Shown in pieces: positions 31,601 through 44,900 of a DNA stretch of 64,000 bases. The stretch's first letter is position 1. Each line of letters begins with the position of its first letter. The notes under the pieces were generated by a model that had not been told where the DNA came from, ran no database searches, and saw only the letters and a program-made list of their open reading frames with translations. The DNA is from Closterium sp. NIES-65 (Eukaryota > Streptophyta > Zygnematophyceae > Desmidiales > Closteriaceae), in NCBI GenBank assembly GCA_948144175.1, contig CANXME010002154.1, forward strand, positions 1 through 64,000, in the 5' to 3' direction. The position numbers and the translations under genes were made by a program.

Positions 31601-34600
31601 CCCTATCGCACTGCGCCCCTCCCCCCGCCCCCGCTCTTCCTTGCGCCAGGTTCTACTCAGGTAGACCCCCTCCCTCCTCAGGGTCCTGCCCCTTCAGGTG
31701 TGTCCCAGGTAGACGCAGTCGAGCCAGTCGAGGTAGCTGTAGACTCTGGTGCTGCTAGAGGTGCTGAGCGTACGGGTGCCGGGTCTGCGGGTGCCGGGTC
31801 TGGGGGTGCTGAGTCTGGGGGTGCTGAGACTGGAGGTGCTGAGCCTGGGGGTGCTGAGTCTGGGGGTGCGGAGCCTGGGGGTGCTGGGTCTGCTCGTGTG
31901 GCCGCCGGCGGTACTTCGTCGAGGCGGGAGCCGCTCTCTCCACAGGAGCTGCGCGTGTGGTTCGCCCGCCGCTGGAGACGTGCTGCTGAGTCTGGGGGTG
32001 TTGGCGCTGGTGTTTCTACTGGTGCTGGTGCGTCTGGGGGTGCTGCTGAGGCAGCTAGTGCTGACGGTCCTACTGGAGTTGGTGCTGCTGGAGCTAGAGC
32101 TGCTGGGGGTGTTGGCGCTGGTGTTTCTACTGGTGCTTGTGCGTTTGGGGGTGCTGCTGAGGCAGGTGGTGCTAACGGTCCTACTGGAGTTGGTGCTGCT
32201 GGAGCTGGAGCTGCTGGGGGTGTTGGCGCTGGTGTTTCTACTGGTGCTGGGGCGTCTGGGGGTGCTGCTGAGGCAGCTGGTGCTGACAGTCCTACTGGAG
32301 TTGGTGCTGCTGGAGCTGGAGCTGCTGGGGGTGTTGGCGCTGGTGTTTCTACTGGTGCTGATGGTCCTACCGGAGTTCGCGCTGTTGGAGCTGGAGGTTC
32401 TGCTGGCGCTGGTGCTGCCGCTGGGGGTACTGGTGCCGTACTTGCTGGTTCTAGAGGCGCTGCGCGGCCGAGGCCGTACTTCGTTCCGCTCCTTAAGCAG
32501 GTTCTTGGTCTCCCGCCCTCTACTGGTCCTGCTCCTCCCCTAGAGTGTCCACCGCCTGTCCAGTCGCAGTCACAGTTACCGCCCGCCTCCCCTCTACCTG
32601 CTCCTTCTCCCTACACTGGTCCTAGTGGAGGTCTTGCTGAGCGTCCTAAGCCAGCGTCTCGTCCCGCGTCACCTGTTCGTGCTGCTCGCACTAGTGGTCG
32701 TACTGCGCATCCACGTCCTCCTGCGGTCCCCGGCACACACCAGATGGCACTGCGTCCTTCCACTGCTCCTCTACGTGTCCCGTTGCCGTCTCCTCTAGAG
32801 TCCTCTCTTCCTTCTCTTGCTGACCCGGAGTCTGACTCCCTTCGTGCTGCTAGTCCTTCGGTCACGCGCCTTCTTGCTATTGTCGTCACTGACCCTTCCT
32901 TTGAGTCTACTGCTACGTCTGCTCTCGTTGCTGAGCTTGTCGACTTCGCTGCTCGCTGTCGTCTAGACTACGCTGCTAGTCTTGTTGCTGAGTCTGAGTC
33001 TGTCTGTCCTCCGTCCGTCCGGGGTGAGTGTGCTCTTAGCACGGACGTCTTTGAGGACAGGCAGGAGGAGTTCCAGTGCTTTGCGGCTACTTTGCCCCAT
33101 CTCGTGTCCACGTTGATTGCCCCTGAGGGAGACCCGGATGCACCTGACATCCCGACTCCTCGATCGTACGCTGAGGCGATCGAGGGTCCCTACTCCTCTT
33201 AGTGGCAGTCAGCCATGGATGCAGAGATGGCTTCCTGGAATTCCACAGGCACCTACGTCGACGAGGTTCCCCCACCTGGGGCGAACATCGTCAGTGGGAT
33301 GTGGATCTTCAAGGTGAAGCGGCCGCCGGGCTCTCCGCCTGTCTTCAAGGCGCGTTACGTGGCTCGAGGCTTCAGTCAGCGGCAGGGAGTTGACTACTTT
33401 CAGACCTTCTCTCCCACCCCGAAGATGACCACTCTTCGGGTGCTGCTGCACATAGCCGCTCAGCGCGACTACGAGCTTCACTCTCTTGACTTCAGCACTA
33501 CTTTCCTGCAGGGCAGCCTGCACGAGGAGATCTGGCTGCGCCACCCTCCTGGCTTCACTGGGTCGTTTCCTCCTGGCACCCACTGGAGCCTCCGGCGGCC
33601 AGTCTACAGTCTCCGCCAGGCGCCCCGTGAGTGGCACGACACACTGAGGACTACACTTGCGGCTCTTGGGTTTGCTCCTTCTACAGCCGACCCGTCGCTG
33701 TTTCTACGCACCGACACCTCTTTGCCACTGTTCTACATCCTCGTGTACGTCGACGACCTGGTCTTTGCCACTGCTGACACTGCTGGACTCGCCCACGTGA
33801 AGTCCGAGCTACAGAAGAGACACACGTGCACAGACCTGGGTGAACTGCGCAGCTACCTTGGCTTGCAGATCACCCGGGACAGAGCACAGCGCACCATTAC
33901 CCTGACTCAGTCACACATGGTGCAGCAGGTCCTTCAGCGCTTCGGCTTCACGTACTCCTCGCCTCAGGCCACTCCTCTGTCTACTCGCCACTCGCTCTCA
34001 GCTCTGCCTTCGGATGAGTCCGTAGAGCCGAGTGGCCCGTACCCAGAGCTTGTTGGCTGCCTCATGTACTTGATGACCTGCACACGACCTGACCTAGCAT
34101 ACCCTCTTAGCATCTTGGCACGCTATGTTGCTCCTGGGAGACACCTACCAGAGCACATGGCTGCAGCGAAGAGGGTGTTGCGCTACGTGTGCAGTGCGTC
34201 GGGCATGGGGCTAGTGCTTGGAGGGCGACGTCGAGTAGTCCTCACAGGTCACGCTCACGCTTCTTGGGCTGACGACTAGGCTACGCAGCGGTCGTCACAG
34301 GGTTACACCTTCAGCCTTGGCTCCGGCTCTGTTTCGTGGCGGTCTACCCGCTCGTCCTCTGTTCTCGGCTCCAGCTGTGAGGCTGAGATCTACGCAGGGG
34401 CCATGGCTGCACAGGAGCTACGCTGGCTCACCTACCTGCTGACTGACCTAGGAGAGCCGCCTCGTTCTCCTCCAGTTCTGTACGTAGACAACAAGGCCAT
34501 GCTGGCCTTGTGTCGGGAGCACAGACTGGAGCACAGAACGAAGCACATTGCTCTCGGCTACTTCCTGTCTCGTGAGCTGCAGCAGCGTGGTCAGCTCCGC

Positions 34601-34729
34601 CTCACCTACGTGGCCTCTGAGGCCAACAGTGCTGATATCTTCACCAAGGCACTTGCGCCTTGTGATCATCAGTGCTTCTGTACTGTGCTAGGTCTTGTGC
34701 CTACCTGGCCTCACTTGCTCACTTCTTGA
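28671..34729 (+). pseudogene. Copia gag-pol of element I, multiply broken
   Basis: ATG 28671 (MASPSVLTIDAEG). A poly-C run at 29132-29140 is one base out of phase. Poly-Gly follows, then the zinc-knuckle-like motif with TAG at 29888-29890 (Gln in homologues) and TAG at 29957-29959 (Trp in homologues). The protease retains LDSGASRSFF (about 30,237). Integrase keeps HHRLGH, CVPC, HMDVWG and HSDRGGE, followed by a small deletion, then NGIAE. The linker carries a roughly 120-bp repeat encoding GVGAGVSTGA (31,990-32,360). RT has TAG at 33200-33202 and YVDD near 33,748. RNase H has TAG at 34277-34279 and ends TGA 34729. It retains the most catalytic motifs of the GC-rich copies. Confidence 0.88.
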
Positions 34730-34939
34730 TCTTGTTTGGACTGTCTTCTTTCTATACCTGCCCTTGCTTGTTTTACCTTTATATATATGGCCTTGCATGT
34801 GAACTGGCCTTGTGGCCTTACTCTTGTGCTTGGATTGTGTGGTGACTTTGTAATCCACCCTGAGCTTGCTTTGCTTTGATTTGCTTTGCTTGACTGGTCT
34901 TGTGACCACTTGTTCTCCCCCACTTTGCCTATGGGGGTG

Positions 34940-35071
34940 TGTCATAACATTATAGCTTATACATTTGTGTAGGCTGTAATGGGGTAGCCCATAAGGGGTA
35001 CAACCCAATTAGGGTTAGTACTTGTACCCAACTGTTTCATAGTTCATTCATTCCATTCTCACTTCTCGTCA
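34940..35071 (+). repeat. 3' LTR of element I
   Basis: A 132-bp LTR followed by GAAGT. Confidence 0.9.
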
Positions 35072-35076
35072 GAAGT

Positions 35077-35588
35077 CTTGTAGATGGAAAGATCTCATGA
35101 TCGATTCACCGCAGAAATGAAACCTGACGGTCTCGGTTTTCGAAAGTAACATTTGCTGTACGTGTTGTGAAAGTTACATCTCGATATTAATGATATGTTT
35201 TGTGCAAAAATATCAAAAGCTCCGCAACCCTAAGACGATTTCGTCGCCTCTTGTTTTTTTTTTTTCCTTCTCAGGCCAAGTCATTGACGCTCAAATTTTT
35301 TACTTGGAGTTTAATACATATTTTTCTATATTGCACATGCGCCTACGTACAAGCCAAATTATACCTACACATATAACCCTATGCTAATTCTAAGAGGCTA
35401 ACTCTAGGTGACGAAAGGCATCAAGAAGTGCACTTGCTGTGGCAGCTACAAAGCACAAGAAACACAAACTATAGACATCGTGGTGGGAGCACAACGCAAG
35501 TGATGGTGAGGTGTGAGGGATATTGAACCACTTGATGCTTCCACAACGCTTGGCAACCACCGGCACATCGCTGTCATTGCTACAGTAG
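35077..35588. other. 3' flank of the kinase gene
   Basis: AT-richer sequence between element I and the kinase stop codon. It presumably includes the kinase 3' UTR. I see no further gene and no convincing polyadenylation signal. Confidence 0.5.
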
Positions 35589-38500
35589 TCACTGCGGCTG
35601 CGACTCATCTGCTTGCGCTGCAGATGCCATCCACGGATGAGCTGCACGGAAAAGAACATGCGTACATCAGAACATGGCATGGCACATGCAGAGCACTGGG
35701 AATCACTGCGAGGGAGCACAGCACAGTTTGCAGGACAAGGTGCAGGAAAAGGGGCAGGGGGCTTACCAAGAACGCCAGCGGGGGTGATGCGGAGGTTGGG
35801 ATCCCGTGTGAGCATGCGGCGGATGAGGTCCTGCACGAGGTGGGAGCGCTTGCCCCACACCTCGGGCTTGAAGCGCAGGCGGCAGTCCAGGATGGCCTGC
35901 ATGATGCCGTCCTCCGAGCGCGCCCAGAAGGGCGGCACTCCTGATAACAGCACGTACAGCACTACTCCTGCACTCCACACGTCCGCCGGTGGGCCGTAGC
36001 TGCCCTCGATGACCTCCGGCGCCATGTAGTAGTGCGACCCCACAAACTCCGTCAGCGGCCGCGCTGCAAGAGGGGGGAGGGGAGGGGAGTGGAGGGGAGT
36101 GGAGGGGAGTGGAGGGGAGGGGAGGGGGGCACACCATGCATGGGTCAGGGGAGGGTTATTGAGGCGCCTGAAACATCACCCCTCGATGACCTCTGGCGCC
36201 ATGTAGTAGTGCGACCCCACAAACTCTGTCAGCGGCCGCGCTGCCAGGGGGGCATCATGCGTGGGTGGGGTGGGGAGGGTGATGTGAGGCGAGAGAAAGA
36301 CAAGCAGATGCATGCGCGGGAGATACAGGTGTATCCATGAAGGTTATGTGAGGGGTTGGGGAAGGGAGGGAAAACAAGAGGTATGACAGGGACCAGGGAG
36401 AGCAGAAGTGCAGCGGTGTAATTGAGAGAAGAGCAAGCACATGTTCACTGTGATTAACCCCATGGCTCACAAGGCTCGTAGAAAATCGGAGGTACAAAAG
36501 GGATTGGCGAAACGAGGAGGGTGGCGGTGCAAACAAGCACGGGGAAGGCAGCATGGCTCACAAGGCTTGTAGAAGGCAGCAATGCCAAAGTCGATGACTT
36601 TGACATCGGTGTCGCTGTGCTGCGACACAAGCAGGATGTTCTCGGGCTTGACGTCGCGGTGCACCACCCCCATGGCGTGGCAGTGCCTCAGCACGTCCAC
36701 CAGCGTGCGCAGCACTGCTGCCGCCTCGCCCTCCTCGTACACTCGCTTCGCCTTGAGGCGGTCGAACAGCTCCCCGCCCTCACACAGCTCCATCACCAGA
36801 TGCACCTCCTGGTGGAGGGGGGGGAAGATGGAGGGGGAGAAGAGACGGGGGGGGAGGAGAGATGGTGGGACGGGGGAAGACAGGAGGGGACGGGGGAAGA
36901 CAGGAGGGGACGGGGGAAGACAGGAGGGGACGGGGGAAGACAGGAGGGGACGGGGGAAGACAGGAGGGGACGGGGGAAGACAGGAGGGGGCGGGGGAAGA
37001 CAGGAGGGGACGGGGGAGACAGGGTGGGGCGTTTGAGATGGAGAGAAACGGGGAGACATGGAGGTTGGCAAGTTAGAAGGGGGGAACAGGGGAGACGGAG
37101 GGAGATGGGAGAAATGTGGGGAGACAGGGGAAAACGGGGAAGCAGATGGAAGGGTAAAGGGAAGCAGCTCTCCACCCTCACACAACTCCTTCACCACATG
37201 CACCTCCTGGCGCAGGGAAGGAAGGGGATGGGGGGAGACAGGGAGAAAGGGTGACGTGGGCAGGAGAGACGGAGGGAAAAAAAGAGTGGAAGTGGGGGGT
37301 TGGGGTTAGAGAAGCAGCAATGGTCAAGGGGCTGGCAGGGGCCTACGTGCCCACTGGTCAAAGAGCTCCCCGGCAGCACACAGCTCCATCACCACATGCA
37401 CCTCCTGCCCCGTGCACCATGCACATCAGTGCCATGGCGGGGGGGAAAGAGGGGGGTGTTGTGTGGGGGGGGAAGGGGGCGGGGAAGAATGGTAAGAGAG
37501 CGTGGGTTGAGGAGGGAAGAGCAGCATGTGCAGAAAAGAGGGGTGATGAGTGAGGGAGGCAGAGTGTGAGGGAGTGGGGGGAGCAGAGGGGGACAAAGAA
37601 TCAGGGGGGCTGCAGGAGATGGCTGAGCGAGGGTGTTTTTGAGGTGCCAGAAAAATCATGGGCGAGCACGAGAGCATGCGCTAACGGGGCGAGTGGGGCA
37701 CCTTGGGGTCTTCAAAGGCAGCAGCGAGGCGGGCGACATTGGGGTGGTCCTTGAGCTGCTCCAGTATGGCCACCTCCCTCCTTATGTCCGCCGCATCCGC
37801 CTTCGACTGCCCCATGCCACGTGCGGTGGCGGGTGGTGGGTGCATGGGGGCCACGCACGGGGATAATAAAAAAACCAGTGAAAAATATATGAATGGGTTG
37901 CGAGCCTCTACGTCAAAGGGCGAGATTCTGCTGCTGAGATGCACGCGGAACAGTGAGAGGAATGAAGAGGTGGGAGGGGAAAGAGAAACCACGAGGGCAG
38001 GATTGGCATGAAGAGGACTCACCTTGAGGCACGTCTTGCTGATGGACTTGCACGCCAGGCGCTCTCCAGTTGCCCGGTGTGTCACCACGCGGATGACACC
38101 GAACTGCCCGCTGCCCACCTGCTGGCCCCCGTCCACGTCATACTCCCCACGCACGTCCGAGAACCCCCTCCCCAGCACGTCCGCCTGCCCGCCCTGCAGC
38201 AGCCTCAGCCGCGCCCGTGTGATGCGGTCGCCCAGACCCCGCATGCCCTTGGCTGCCTTGCTCAGCAGCCCCGCCTTGCCCTTGCCCCCTGCTGCTGCTG
38301 CTGCTCCACTCTGCTCTCCGCTGCTATGGTGCGCACTGACTGCCTGGGCCGCCACAGGAATGCTTGAATCCTCCTCGCTCTCAGCGTCTGTCACTCCCTC
38401 CTCCCCTCCCACCTCCTCAGCCTCCTCCTCCTCTTCCTCCTCCTCTCCATCCTCTTCTTCCTCCTCTTCTTCCTCCTCTTCCTCCTCTCCCTCACCACCC

Positions 38501-38856
38501 TTCCCAGCAGCGCGCCGCCGCTCCTTACCAGCAGCACTCAGAACAGCTCGCCGGGCGCGCGACAGGCGGCTGGGCGTCACACTGTCCTCTCTGCTCGCCT
38601 TCGACGGCGTCACCGCCTCCTCCTTGCCCACCTTCCCTTCCTCCTCCCCCCGCCTCTCCTCCCCACCGCCCTCATTGCCCCCTCTCCTCCGTGCATCCCC
38701 CCTCCAACCGGCTGTGCCCACGCCAGCAGTACCAGCCGGGCGAGCAGCAGAGGCGGAGGCAGCAAGAGCAGCAGCAGAGGGCACAGCGAGGTCCAGCGAG
38801 CTGGCTGTAGAGGACAGCCTCACTGCTCTGTTGCCTCCTGCACTCACCCCATCCAC

Positions 38857-38944
<88 letters not shown>

Positions 38945-41900
38945 CCATGGCTGCCCATGGCCTTGCCCATGGGACGGGCGGAGGAGCGGAAGTTGTCACT
39001 CGCCATCTTGCGCAGTGTCCTCCCTGCCACCCTGCCGCCTCCCCTGCTGCTCCCTGCCCCTGCTGCACCTGTTGCCCCTGCTGCCCCTGCTACTGCTGGT
39101 GCTGCCCCTGCTGCTCCTGCTGCTGCTGCCCCAGCTGCTCCTCCTCCTCCTCCTCCTCCTGCTGCTGCTGCTGCTGCTGCTGCCCCTGCTGCTGCTGCCC
39201 CTGCTGCTCCTCCTCCTCCTGCTGCTTCTCCAGCTGCTCTTGCTCCCCTTGCTGCTGCTTCCCCTCCTCCTGCTGCCCCTACGTCCACTCCCTTCTCTGT
39301 GGTTCCCCCTGCTGCTGTTCCCCTCATCGCTTTCACCCTTGCAGCTGACCTCCCTGTTATAGATCCACTTGCTGCTGTCCCACTTGCTGCTGTCCCACTT
39401 GCTGCTGTCCCACTTGCTGCTGTCCCACTTGCTGCTGTCCCAAATGCCACTGCTGCTGCTGCCTCTGCCCACCCACCGTCCCCTCCACTCCCCTCTCTTA
39501 CTCCTCCACTCCCCTCTCTTACTCCTCCACTCCCCTCTCTTACTCCTCCACTCCCCTCTCTTACTCCTCCACTCCCCTCTCTTACTCCTCCACTTCCCTC
39601 TCTTCCTCCTCCACTCCCCTCTCTCCCTCCTCCACTCCCCTCTCTCCCTTTTCCACTACCCCCTCTTCTTCCTCTGCTACCATCTCTCCCTCCTCCACTC
39701 ACCTCTCTTGCTCCTCCACTCCCCTCTCTTGCACCTCCATTCCCCTCTCTCCCTCCTCCGCTCCCCTCTCTCCCACCTCCGCTCTGTTCCCGCTCACCAT
39801 CACTCCTCAACATCCCCTTTTCCCACCCGCCTCTCACCCCGACCCCCACCGCCGCGCCCCTAAGCCTGGCAGCGCTGCTGCTGGCGCTGCGGGCAAGCTC
39901 ATGCCGGGTGCTGCCCGTGCCGGGCACAGCACCAGCTGCGGCAGGGCAGGAGGGCGCCCCATGCACGTCAGGCGCAGGCAGGGCAGAGAGGGCAGGCGCG
40001 TTCAGGGAGAGGCCGAGGGAGCGCGCGTTCAGAGTGGCGGCACGATGGAAGCCCCTGCTGCTGCTCGCACTACCACCAGCAGTGGCGCTGGTGGAAAAGG
40101 TGGTGGTGGTGGGTAGGGTGCTAGTGGTGGTGCTGGTGGTGGTGAAGGAGGTGCTGGTGAGCATTCTGCCAGTGAGCGTGGCACTGCGGGCTGTGATGGC
40201 ACTGGACGAGCTGCTCACGCTCAGCCTCCTGCTGCTGCTGCTGCTGCTGCTCACCCCGCCGTTGCTACCAGCACCGCTGCTGCACATGCCGCTGCTGCTC
40301 GTGCCACTGCTGCCACCACCTGTGGTGCTGGCACCGCTGCTGCTGGTGGAGGCAGGGGGAGTGGCGCGGCTGCTGAAGCTGCGCGAGTCAAATAGAGCAG
40401 CAGAGGGAGGCGTGCGCAGTGTGCTGCGAGCTGCTGTCGTGTGCGCCCTCGCCAATGGATACGCTCTCACTGCCTTCTCCTGCAACCCACTCCCACTCAC
40501 CACCGCTGCCGCTGCAGATGCAGAATTAGCAGTGCCAGCAGCAGTGGCAAGAGCGGGTTCAGCAGCAGCAGCGGCGGCTGTGGCAGCGGCTATGGCACTT
40601 TTCATCTTGAGCTGCTTACCTTGCACGGCCTGCTCCTGCCACGTGCCAACAGGAGGAGCCACGAGCTGCTGGTGCAGAGACATGCTGCCATGGCGCCGCA
40701 GCGCAGCACCCGCAGGTGCACCTGCTCTCATCCCACCGCCCACAGCACCACTCACAGCACCACTCACACCCGACCCACCGCGGGTGAGGCCCCCCTCTCC
40801 TCCCAGCCCAGACCGCCCGCTCGCACCGCCTCCTCCTGCCCGCCTGCCCGCCCCACCACCTCTTGCACCTGCACCTGCTGCTGCACTCCCCCCACCTGCT
40901 TCTGCGCCCCCACTGTCCCCTTGGGGAGCCGCCCACGCGGGTACATCCGCCTCCGCACTCGAACATGCTGGGATGCCCCCGCCAACCCTCCCTCCTCCTG
41001 TGCCCATGCCCACCATACCCACGCCCATGCCCATGCTTGCACCCATGCTCGTGCCGGCGCCCATGCTTGCATGGAAGGCTGCTCGCCGCAGGTCCATGGA
41101 TCCCCCCACGCCGCTGCCCAGCCTTGGCGTATCCGAGTGCACTCCTGCCCCCGTCCGCCCGCCGCCACCGCTTTGCACCTCGCTCCACCGCGCTGTGAGG
41201 CGAAGCAGGCGCTCAGAGGTATCAGAGTTGCGAGCGGCAGGGAGGCCCATGCCCAGGAACATGGCGGCTGATGCAGTGTCACTGGCAGGAGGCACGGATT
41301 GGCCGGGGTGCATGGCAAGTGAGTGTGCAGACGCACTTTCTGCAGCTGCGGCAGCAGCAGAAGTAGAAGCAGCGCGTGGGAATGCGGGGCGGCCGGAGGA
41401 GGAGGATGTGCGAGAAATGGCCATAGATCGAGAGCCTGCTCCCGCTCCCACGCCCACGCCCACGCCCACGCCCACGCCCACGCCCACGGCCGTGCCGGTG
41501 CTTACACCGGTGCCCATGGCAACCCTCCCGGCAGAAGCGTCAGGGGGCGGAGTGGCGTGCGGCGAGGGCACAAGGTGCAGGTCGGCGGCGGACATGGACA
41601 TGCTCTTCACCATGGCTCGCGCCCCCCTCCTGCCGCCCCCCACTGCTGCCCCCCCTGCTGCTCCGCCCCCTGCACTCCCTGCTGCGCCGTGCCGGGCTGC
41701 CAGCAGGCGCTGCTCCGTGAGGGACAGCACAGGCGGCGTCAGCGGCATCGCCTCACATGCACCCCCCCCACCAGCAACCCCACCAGCAGCAGCAACCCCA
41801 CCAGCAACCCCACCAGCAACCCCAGCAGCAGCAGCAACCCCAGTGAATGGCATGGGCCGTACTGCAAGTTCCGCCGCACTGCCGCTGCCCACGGCAGCAA

Positions 41901-44900
41901 GCAGCGTGACCGGCGCCCCGATGGCTGCTGACTCGTCCCACGCGCGCCCACCCCTCCCCTCCCCCACACGCGCGTGCCACGGCCGGCTTGTCACCACCTC
42001 CCCTCGCCGCCCCCTCACCCCGCCTGCCCCACCCACCCCGCCCCCACCACCCACTGCACCCACCTCCACCTCGCCCTCCTGTGCGCTGCCCCCTCTGCTG
42101 CCACTCCCATTCTCTGCCTCCCCCTGCACTGCCTGCCCATGCTGCCACCCCTGCCCCTCCCTCTCCCTCTGCTGCTGCTGTTGCGGCTGCTGCGCCTGCT
42201 GTTGCAGTTGCTCTGTCTGCTGCTGCATCCGTGGTTGTGCCAACCCCTTGAAGCCAGATGAGCCCAATCCTGCCATGCCCCCTGGCCCTTCCTCTCCTAG
42301 ACCCTCCACTTGTGCCGCTTCTCTCCCCTCTCTCTCCCTTCCAACCACACCACTTTCACTGCTCTCCCCGCCCCTTCTACCTCCCTCTCGCCCTTTCCGC
42401 CCATCCTCTAAGCCTCTCTGCTGCCGCACACTCCCTCCCTCCACCATCCCATCACTCGCCCGGCCACTCCTCTCGCCCTCATCACCAGCCTCCCCTCGCC
42501 TCACCCCCCCCTCGCCCGCACCCTTCCTACCCCGCCTTGCACGTGCACGCCCCGCTTTTTCTTCCCCTGACCCGCCCCCTCCCTCCGCCCCTTCACCCGC
42601 AGCACCCCCTCCTCCCTCCGCCACACCCCTCGGCGTCCCCCCACCCTCCACGGCCCCTCGTGGTGTGCGGGAGGTGCCTGTGGGAGTGGCAGGATTCGAC
42701 CGGTTCCTCTCTCTCCCGCGGGTCGCTCTGCCCCTGCCGCTCTCCCTCTCCCGCTCCCTCTCCCACTGCATGTCCCGTGCTGCAGCCCTCTGTGCCGCTG
42801 TCCACCTCTCCCCACCCATCTGCACGCCCCTGCCCCTCCCCGACTCACTACCGGGGGAAGGGGCAGAAGCGAGGGCCACAGCGGCACCTGTGTGTGCCTC
42901 GGGTCTCGCCACCCCTGCTGCTGCTGCTCCCCCTTCCCCACCCGAACTTCTGGCGGGTCCCTCTCGCGCCTTTCTTCCCCTGCCATTGAACCCACTGCTC
43001 TCACCTGCACTCACCCCTCCTCCCCCCCTCTCGCCTTCTCTGCCTTCCTCCCCCGCCATCTGCTCTGGACGCGCCCTCGCCCCCCCTTGCCTCCCCAGCC
43101 CACCACTTGCGCCCTCCCCTTCACTCAGCCCTTTGGAGCCCTGTCCCCCCCCCCCACCACCACCACTCCCCCCACCGCCCTCCCCAGCCCCTGCAGCTGG
43201 CCCCCAAGGCGCATGACCGCGCCCCTCCATGGCGCTCAGGGCGCGAGTTAACCGCCGCCCCGCCCCTCCCTTTGCATGCCCCTCCGCGCCGCCCGCCCTG
43301 CTGCCAGCGACCATCTCCGCCCTGCCCCCTGCAGCGCCCGCCCCCGCCCCCTCCCCCTCCCCCTCCCCCTCCCCCTCCCCCTCCCCACCTCGTTCGCTGC
43401 TATCCCCTGCACTGCTGGTGCCGCCGCTGCTGCCAGTGGTGGCAGCGCCAGTGCCGGTGGCAGTGGGAGCAGCAGCAGAGCGCAGCTCACACGCACTGGC
43501 CTGCCCGAAACTCACACTCGATCGCAGCCGTCCGTTGCCGCCCGCTCGTGGCGCAAGCTCAGTGCTGCTGCCTGTGCTGCTCTGCCCGCCTGCACGGACC
43601 TTCCTGGCCTCTGCAACAGCCCCAACCACTCCATTCCCCTCACCCCCTCTCTCACTGCCACCATGATTATTTGAATTCCAATGCGAGCTCGCTTCTGCTC
43701 CTGCTGCTCCTGCTGCTGCTGCTGGTGCCACGTCAGCGCTGACTGGACCGTGCAGCGGTTGCTGGCGCAGGGAACTGTGTGCCCCTTCAGGGATGCCTCG
43801 TCCGCCCGCCGCCCCTCCATCCACTCCCTCCATCGCCCCCCCTGCTTCTGCGCGCATCACACCTCTTTCCATTCCCATTTGCGCTCGCTCCACGCCCATC
43901 ACACCCTTCGCCCGCCCCATGCCACTCGCCTTGCTCCGCCCCATCGCTCTCACCCCACCCCGCCCCCCTCCTCCGCCCCTCTCCCCCGCCCTCGCGGACC
44001 CCCTTGTCTCACCCTCGCTGCCCCCCCCTGCTTCCGCGCATGCTGCCGCGTGCAGGGGCGCGGGGGGACCCCCACGCGGGGGGGACTGCGAGAGGCCGCG
44101 GGGGGAGCGGTCCTCTTGGGGCGAGGGGGGCTGGGGGCGGATAGGGGGGGAGGGGGAGGAGGTGGCGGAGCGGGACGAGGAGGAACGCGCGTCAGGCGGC
44201 GCAGCGGTGGAGGGCGGAGGAAAGGGGGAGGGCGAGGGGGAGCGGGCGAGGGCGGTGTGGGGGCGGCGGGGCAGGGGCATGGCTGGTGCGTGGGGAGGGG
44301 AGGCGGAGCCCTTGGTGCCGTGCAGGCGCTGCACTGCGTCCACTTGCAGACTCGCCTGCCGCACATGCCGCCGCTCCCTCCTCTGCTGCTCCTGCCCCGC
44401 CCCACTCTGCCCTCCTGCGCTGCCCTGCTGCTGCCCCATCCCCTGCTGCCCCATCCCCTGCTGTCCCACCCCTTGCTGCCCCACGCCCTGCTGCCCCACG
44501 CCCTGCTGCCCCACGCCCTGCTGCCCCACGCCCTGCTGCCCCACGCCCTGCTGCCCCACGCCCTGCTGCCCCACGCCCTGCTGAGCGTGTGTCGGGCGGG
44601 CCTTCCAGCTCCCCCCATCGCCCACGCCCGTCTCGCTGCCTGCTGCATCGCTGCCCTCACCGCCTCGGCTGTTGCCGGCCCCTGCCACAACCAGCCTGCC
44701 GCCAGCAGTCACAGGCCTCTGCGCCCCGCCTCCCCCTCCCATCCCCGCGCCCATGCGCGCGCCCGCCTGCCCCACCCCGAGCCCTCGTCTCATCCCCGCT
44801 CTACCACTGCCCGGCCTCGCCCCAACCCGCATCTGCTCCCCCGCTTCCCCCCGTCTTCCCCCCTCCCCCACCATTTCGCCCGGCCACGTCCCCTCGGCCG

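Larger units (their letters stand above)
27463..35071 (+). mobile_element. Ty1/copia retrotransposon I, full length but dead
   Basis: A 7,609-bp plus-strand element with 132-bp LTRs and target duplication GAAGT (27458-27462 and 35072-35076). PBS TGGTATCGAGCA at 27595-27606, repeat leader, gag-pol with many lesions, polypurine tract CCTATGGGGGTG. It lies about 0.5 kb beyond the stop codon of the convergently oriented kinase gene. Confidence 0.94.

Noticed and set aside
35513..35999. Plus-strand open frames opposite the last kinase exons
   Set aside because: They are shadows of exons 4 and 5. The minus-strand reading has conserved kinase motifs and splice sites.
38024..43216. A very long open frame (1,730 codons) on the plus strand across the kinase exon
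   Set aside because: It is the antisense of the kinase exon, Pro/Leu-rich from GC composition, without domains. The minus frame has an ATG, repeats in multiples of three and splices into a complete kinase.
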